This document shows positions 60,526-64,000 of a stretch of DNA of 64,000 bases, in pieces; positions within the stretch are counted from its first letter, which is position 1, and each line of letters starts with the position of its first letter. The notes beneath the pieces are model-generated. The model worked only from the letters and a program-made list of their open reading frames with translations, was not told the origin of the DNA and did not search any database. This stretch comes from DATDFB01 sp035276475 (lineage in GTDB: Bacteria > Acidobacteriota > Thermoanaerobaculia > Gp7-AA8): assembly GCA_035276475.1 (NCBI GenBank), contig DATELQ010000061.1:1-64000 (forward strand), read 5' to 3'. The position numbers and the translations under genes are program-made.

Positions 60526-63500
60526 TTAGCCCTCCACCTCCGCAAAATTCACCGACACGAGCCTTGAGCAGCCCGCCTCCTCCATCGTCACCCCGTAGAG
60601 GATGTCCGCCGCCTCCATCGTCCGCCGCGAGTGCGTGATCACGATGAACTGCGTGTCGCGCGACATGTCGCGGACGAGGCGGACGAAGCGCTCGTTGTTG
60701 ATCTCGTCGAGCGGGGCGTCGACCTCGTCGAGGATGCAGAACGGCGACGGCTTGTAGCGGAAGATGGCGAAGAGCAGCGCCAGCGCCGTGAGGGCCCGCT
60801 CGCCGCCGGACAACAACGCGATCGACTGGTTCTTCTTCCCCGGCGGCTGGGCCACGAGCTCGATGCCGCTCTCGAGGATGTCCTCCTCATCCAGCAGCTG
60901 CATCTTGGCCGTGCCGCCGCCGAAGAGCGACGTGAAGATCTCGGTGAAGGACTGATTCACTGCGGTGAACGCTTCGCGGAAGAGCTCGCGCGAGGTGAGG
61001 TTGATCTTGCGGATCGTGCCGCGCAGCGACTCGATGGCCTGCACCAGGTCGTCGCGCTGCGTGCGCAGGAACGACTCGCGCTGCTCGAGCTCCTGGTGCT
61101 CTTCGATCGCCAGCACGTTCACCGGGCCGATCTTCTCGATCTGTTCCGACAGCTTCGCGACCTCGGACTCCAACGCAGCGCGCGCGTCGTCGGACGACGG
61201 CGGCTCGACCTCGGCCAGCGCATCGATCCCGGCGTGCAGGTCGAACGCGATCTGCTCGCGCAGCAGGTCGAACGCCGACTTGGCGCGGTCGGCGCGGCGC
61301 TCGGCCTCGAAGAGCGCGTCCTTGGCTGTGTTCCACTGCTCGCGCGAGTTCACGGCGCGCGACTGCAGCTCCTGCACGCGCGCGTCGAGGTCCGCGACCT
61401 CCGCCTCCAGCGCCACGCGCACCTCGCTGAGCTCGTGCAGCTTCGTAAGCGACGCGTCGAGCTGCGTCCGCGAGCTATCCACCGCCGCTTCGGTGTCGTT
61501 CTTCTTCCGCGCCAGCGACTCGATCTCCTGATGGAGCTGCGTGGCGCGCGACCCGAGGGAGATGACGATGCGCGACAGATTCTCGTGCTCGCGCGCGATC
61601 GCGTTCACGTTCCCCGCCGCCGTCTCCACGTCGACGCGCGCCTTCGACGCGACCTCCGTCACCTGCTCGAAGGCCTCACGCGCCACGGTGAGCTTCTCCT
61701 CGTGCTGCCGGATGAGCTCGTGCGTGTCGCGCTCGAGCTGTTCGAGGCGCTGCAGCTCGTCGAATGCCGCGGTCTTGCGGGCGATGAGCTGGTCTTTTTC
61801 CTCGACGTACAGCGTCTGCTCTTCCGAGGCGACGGCGAGGTCCTTCTCGAACCGCTGCAGCTCCGCGCCGGCGCGCTCGAACTGATTGCGCCGCTCGCGC
61901 AGCTCCTGCTCTGCCGATCTCGAACGCTCCTCGGCGAGGATGCGCGCGTCGTCGGCGGCGCGCAGCTCGTCTTCGACCGACTGCAACTCCGTCGCGATTC
62001 CTGAAGCGCGCGTCTCGGCAGAGCCGAGGTGCGCTTCGAGATCCGACAACTGCCGCTTCAGCGAGAAGACGCCCGGCGTGGCCCCTTCGAGCCGGCCGCC
62101 GATGATCAGCGGTCCGCGGACGATGTCGCCTTCGAGCGTGGCGAACGTCGCGCTCGGGCGCTCCTTGGCGCGCTCGATCGCCTCGCCGAGGGAGCCGACG
62201 ATGTAGGCCTCGGGCATGGCGCTGCGGATCGCGTCGGGCACCGGGCCGGCGCCGACGACTGCGAACGCCGCATTGCCGCGCCGCGATCCTTCGCCCGCGG
62301 CCTTGTAATCGAGCGTGATGAACGCGCCGCGCCCCGCGCCGCGCTCGCGCAGGCGTGCAATAGCCTCGATGGCGGTGTGCGCGTCGTCGACGACCACGGC
62401 CTTCGACACGTCGCGCAGCAGCGTGTCGAGCGCTGCCTCGAAGCCCTCCGTCGCCCGCACCGCTTCGGCGGCAGCCATTGCGTTCGGGATCAGCTCGAGG
62501 ATCGCGCGGCGGACTTCCTCATCCTGCGATTCCAGCGACGTCAACAACGTCCGCAACGAGTCGATGCGATACGTCGTCTGCGACACCGCGTCGCGCGCCG
62601 ATGCCAGCGACTGGCGCATCTCGTCGCGGCGCGACGTCAATTCATCGCGTCGCGAAACGGCTTCGCGCGCCGTGTGCTGCGCCTCGACCAGCGCCTGCTC
62701 GGCGTCGCGCAGCCGCTGCTCCCACTCGCCGACGAGCGCAGCCGCGCCGTCGCGGCTTTCCAGCGCGCGGCGCGCGCTCTCGCTCAGCTTGGAGAGGTAG
62801 AACTCGCATTTCTCGACGGCGATCTCGATCTGGTGCACCTGGTTGCGCGCCTCGGAGATCTTCGCGATCGTCCGCATCAGCGACTCGCGCGAGTCGGTCA
62901 GCGCCTTTTCGTGCTGGCGCACTTCGTCCGATTTTTCCTGGCGCTCGCGCTCGAGCTGATCGGCGATCTCGCGCAGGCGATTGCGCTCGTTGCGCGCGCC
63001 GTCGAGCGCCTGCGACTTCTCGTCGAGCAAGGCCTGCTGTTCCGATGCTTCCTGTTCGAGCGAGGCGATCTGCGCGTGCCCGGAGTCGATGCGCTGCACG
63101 AGATCGCCGAGGTTCGTCTCCGACTGCTGGAGGAACGAGCGGAGGCGCTCGACCTCGCCGGAGAGCGAGGCCATCTCTTCGCGCAGCGACGACGCGCGCG
63201 CGGCGCGCTCGGCGAGGAGCGTGCGGTTCTCGGCGAGCTCCGCCTCGTCCGTCGCCAGCTGCGCGGAGAGCTCGCTCTCCGACGCCTGCGCCGACGCCAC
63301 GCCCTGCTCCGCCGCCTCCTGCTCCGCCTGCCCGGCCACGATGCGGCCGCGGTAGAGCGAGCGCTTCGCCGTCGAGAGCTGTTCGGTCAGTTCCTTGTGC
63401 CGGCGGGCCTTGCCGGCCTGGCGCTTGAGCGAGTTGAGATTCCGCGTCACCTCGCCGAGCGTGTCGTCGATGCGCAGCAGATTTTGCTGCGTCTCCTCGA

Positions 63501-64000
63501 GCTTCAGCTCCGCGGCGCGGCGCTTCGTCTTGTACTTGGTGATGCCCGCGGCCTCTTCGATCAGGCGCCGGCGATCCTGCGGCTTGTTGGAGAGGATGAG
63601 ATCGATCTTCCCCTGCTCCATCACCGAGTAGTTGCGGATGCCGAGGCCCGTGTCCATGAGGATGTCGGAGATGTCCTTCATCCGGACGCGCTTGCCGTTG
63701 AGGCGGAACTCCGACTCGCCGGTGCGGAAGACGCGGCGGTTGATGACGATGCGGCCGTCGTCAGCCATCGGGTGGTCGCTGTCGCCGTTCGACGTGCCGA
63801 GGGTGAGCGTGACCTCGCCCATCGACAGCGGGCGGCGGCGCGCGGAGCCCTGGAAGATGACGTCGTCCATCGTCTCGCCGCGGATGTGCGCGGCGCGGTT
63901 CTCGCCGAGGACCCAGATGATGGCGTCGCAGATGTTCGACTTCCCGCAGCCGTTCGGTCCGACGACCGCGGTCATCGCGGCGGGGAAGCTCAGGTTGGCG
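60526..64000 (-). CDS. smc: Chromosome segregation protein SMC (N-terminus beyond window)
   Basis: At least 1157 residues are visible; the frame continues upstream of the first in-window ATG (63975) through ANLSFPAA, so the true start lies beyond 64000. The Walker A is GPNGCGKSN and the early head includes VMEQGKIDLILSNKP and RRRLIEEAAGITKYK. Long coiled coils flank a hinge (about 500-640 from the in-window ATG; AFITLDYKA, PLIIGGRLEGATPGVFSL). The C-terminal head has ABC signature LLSGGERALTALALLFAIF and Walker B FCILDEVDAPLDE. SMC with ScpA/ScpB organises the chromosome. No scp gene is in the window. Confidence 0.97.
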   Translation of the reverse strand, partial: ANLSFPAAMTAVVGPNGCGKSNICDAIIWVLGENRAAHIRGETMDDVIFQGSARRRPLSMGEVTLTLGTSNGDSDHPMADDGRIVINRRVFRTGESEFRLNGKRVRMKDISDILMDTGLGIRNYSVMEQGKIDLILSNKPQDRRRLIEEAAGITKYKTKRRAAELKLEETQQNLLRIDDTLGEVTRNLNSLKRQAGKARRHKELTEQLSTAKRSLYRGRIVAGQAEQEAAEQGVASAQASESELSAQLATDEAELAENRTLLAERAARASSLREEMASLSGEVERLRSFLQQSETNLGDLVQRIDSGHAQIASLEQEASEQQALLDEKSQALDGARNERNRLREIADQLERERQEKSDEVRQHEKALTDSRESLMRTIAKISEARNQVHQIEIAVEKCEFYLSKLSESARRALESRDGAAALVGEWEQRLRDAEQALVEAQHTAREAVSRRDELTSRRDEMRQSLASARDAVSQTTYRIDSLRTLLTSLESQDEEVRRAILELIPNAMAAAEAVRATEGFEAALDTLLRDVSKAVVVDDAHTAIEAIARLRERGAGRGAFITLDYKAAGEGSRRGNAAFAVVGAGPVPDAIRSAMPEAYIVGSLGEAIERAKERPSATFATLEGDIVRGPLIIGGRLEGATPGVFSLKRQLSDLEAHLGSAETRASGIATELQSVEDELRAADDARILAEERSRSAEQELRERRNQFERAGAELQRFEKDLAVASEEQTLYVEEKDQLIARKTAAFDELQRLEQLERDTHELIRQHEEKLTVAREAFEQVTEVASKARVDVETAAGNVNAIAREHENLSRIVISLGSRATQLHQEIESLARKKNDTEAAVDSSRTQLDASLTKLHELSEVRVALEAEVADLDARVQELQSRAVNSREQWNTAKDALFEAERRADRAKSAFDLLREQIAFDLHAGIDALAEVEPPSSDDARAALESEVAKLSEQIEKIGPVNVLAIEEHQELEQRESFLRTQRDDLVQAIESLRGTIRKINLTSRELFREAFTAVNQSFTEIFTSLFGGGTAKMQLLDEEDILESGIELVAQPPGKKNQSIALLSGGERALTALALLFAIFRYKPSPFCILDEVDAPLDEINNERFVRLVRDMSRDTQFIVITHSRRTMEAADILYGVTMEEAGCSRLVSVNFAEVEG

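Noticed and set aside
1..64000. tRNA, rRNA or riboswitch genes
   Set aside because: I saw no cloverleaf-like or rRNA segments or conserved riboswitch cores while reading; a covariance-model search would be decisive.

Overview
The window is a high-GC stretch of chromosome from a Gram-negative (diderm) bacterium. A TonB-dependent outer-membrane receptor, a SurA-like periplasmic chaperone and several long secreted proteins show the two-membrane envelope. The mix of TIR/STAND-WD40 signalling genes, giant secreted beta-solenoid proteins and a CIRCE-controlled hrcA-grpE-dnaK-dnaJ cluster would fit Acidobacteriota. That placement is inferred from gene content only, because no rRNA or tRNA gene is present.

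Layout. 1-6.3 kb: the start of an HrpB-type helicase, a small acidic protein, a metallo-hydrolase/NUDIX/HisN-type phosphatase run, an amino-acid-type ABC importer with fused binding protein and permease, an AlkD-like glycosylase and a TSUP permease. 6.3-12.1 kb: a SurA-like chaperone divergent from the heat-shock operon hrcA-grpE-dnaK-dnaJ-MOSC, with a CIRCE operator between them. 12.1-12.35 kb: a 21-bp palindromic minisatellite. 12.35-35.4 kb: two giant paralogous secreted proteins (3658 and 4016 residues). 35.5-42.6 kb: a tightly overlapping three-gene unit of a TIR protein, a membrane-spanning nSTAND/WD40 protein and a TonB-dependent receptor. 42.7-46.9 kb: small membrane protein, pyrophosphatase, TspO-like protein, secreted repeat protein, prmA and an aminotransferase. 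46.9-54.4 kb: a tandem array of related secreted proteins of unknown function, the last copy fused and frameshifted. 54.4-57.6 kb: PrxQ-type peroxiredoxin, a cysteine-less Asd/USG-1-like protein, pssA, psd and a DUF465 protein. 57.7-60.5 kb: ArnT-like glycosyltransferase, PAP2 phosphatase and two small proteins. 60.5-64 kb: smc, cut by the window edge.

The most unusual region is the minus-strand run from 42.6 to 12.35 kb. It starts with TIR, nSTAND-TM-WD40 and TonB receptor genes joined by ATGA overlaps. The two giant genes follow with gaps of only 58 and 47 bases. The predicted topology of the STAND protein (NTPase inside, WD40 propeller outside the inner membrane) suggests a possible envelope-to-cytoplasm sensing chain ending in a TIR effector. 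This is inference from order, overlap and domain content; nothing in the sequence proves function.

The plus strand opposite the giant genes carries stop-free frames of up to about 1900 codons. These are shadows of GC-rich repetitive coding sequence and are not annotated.
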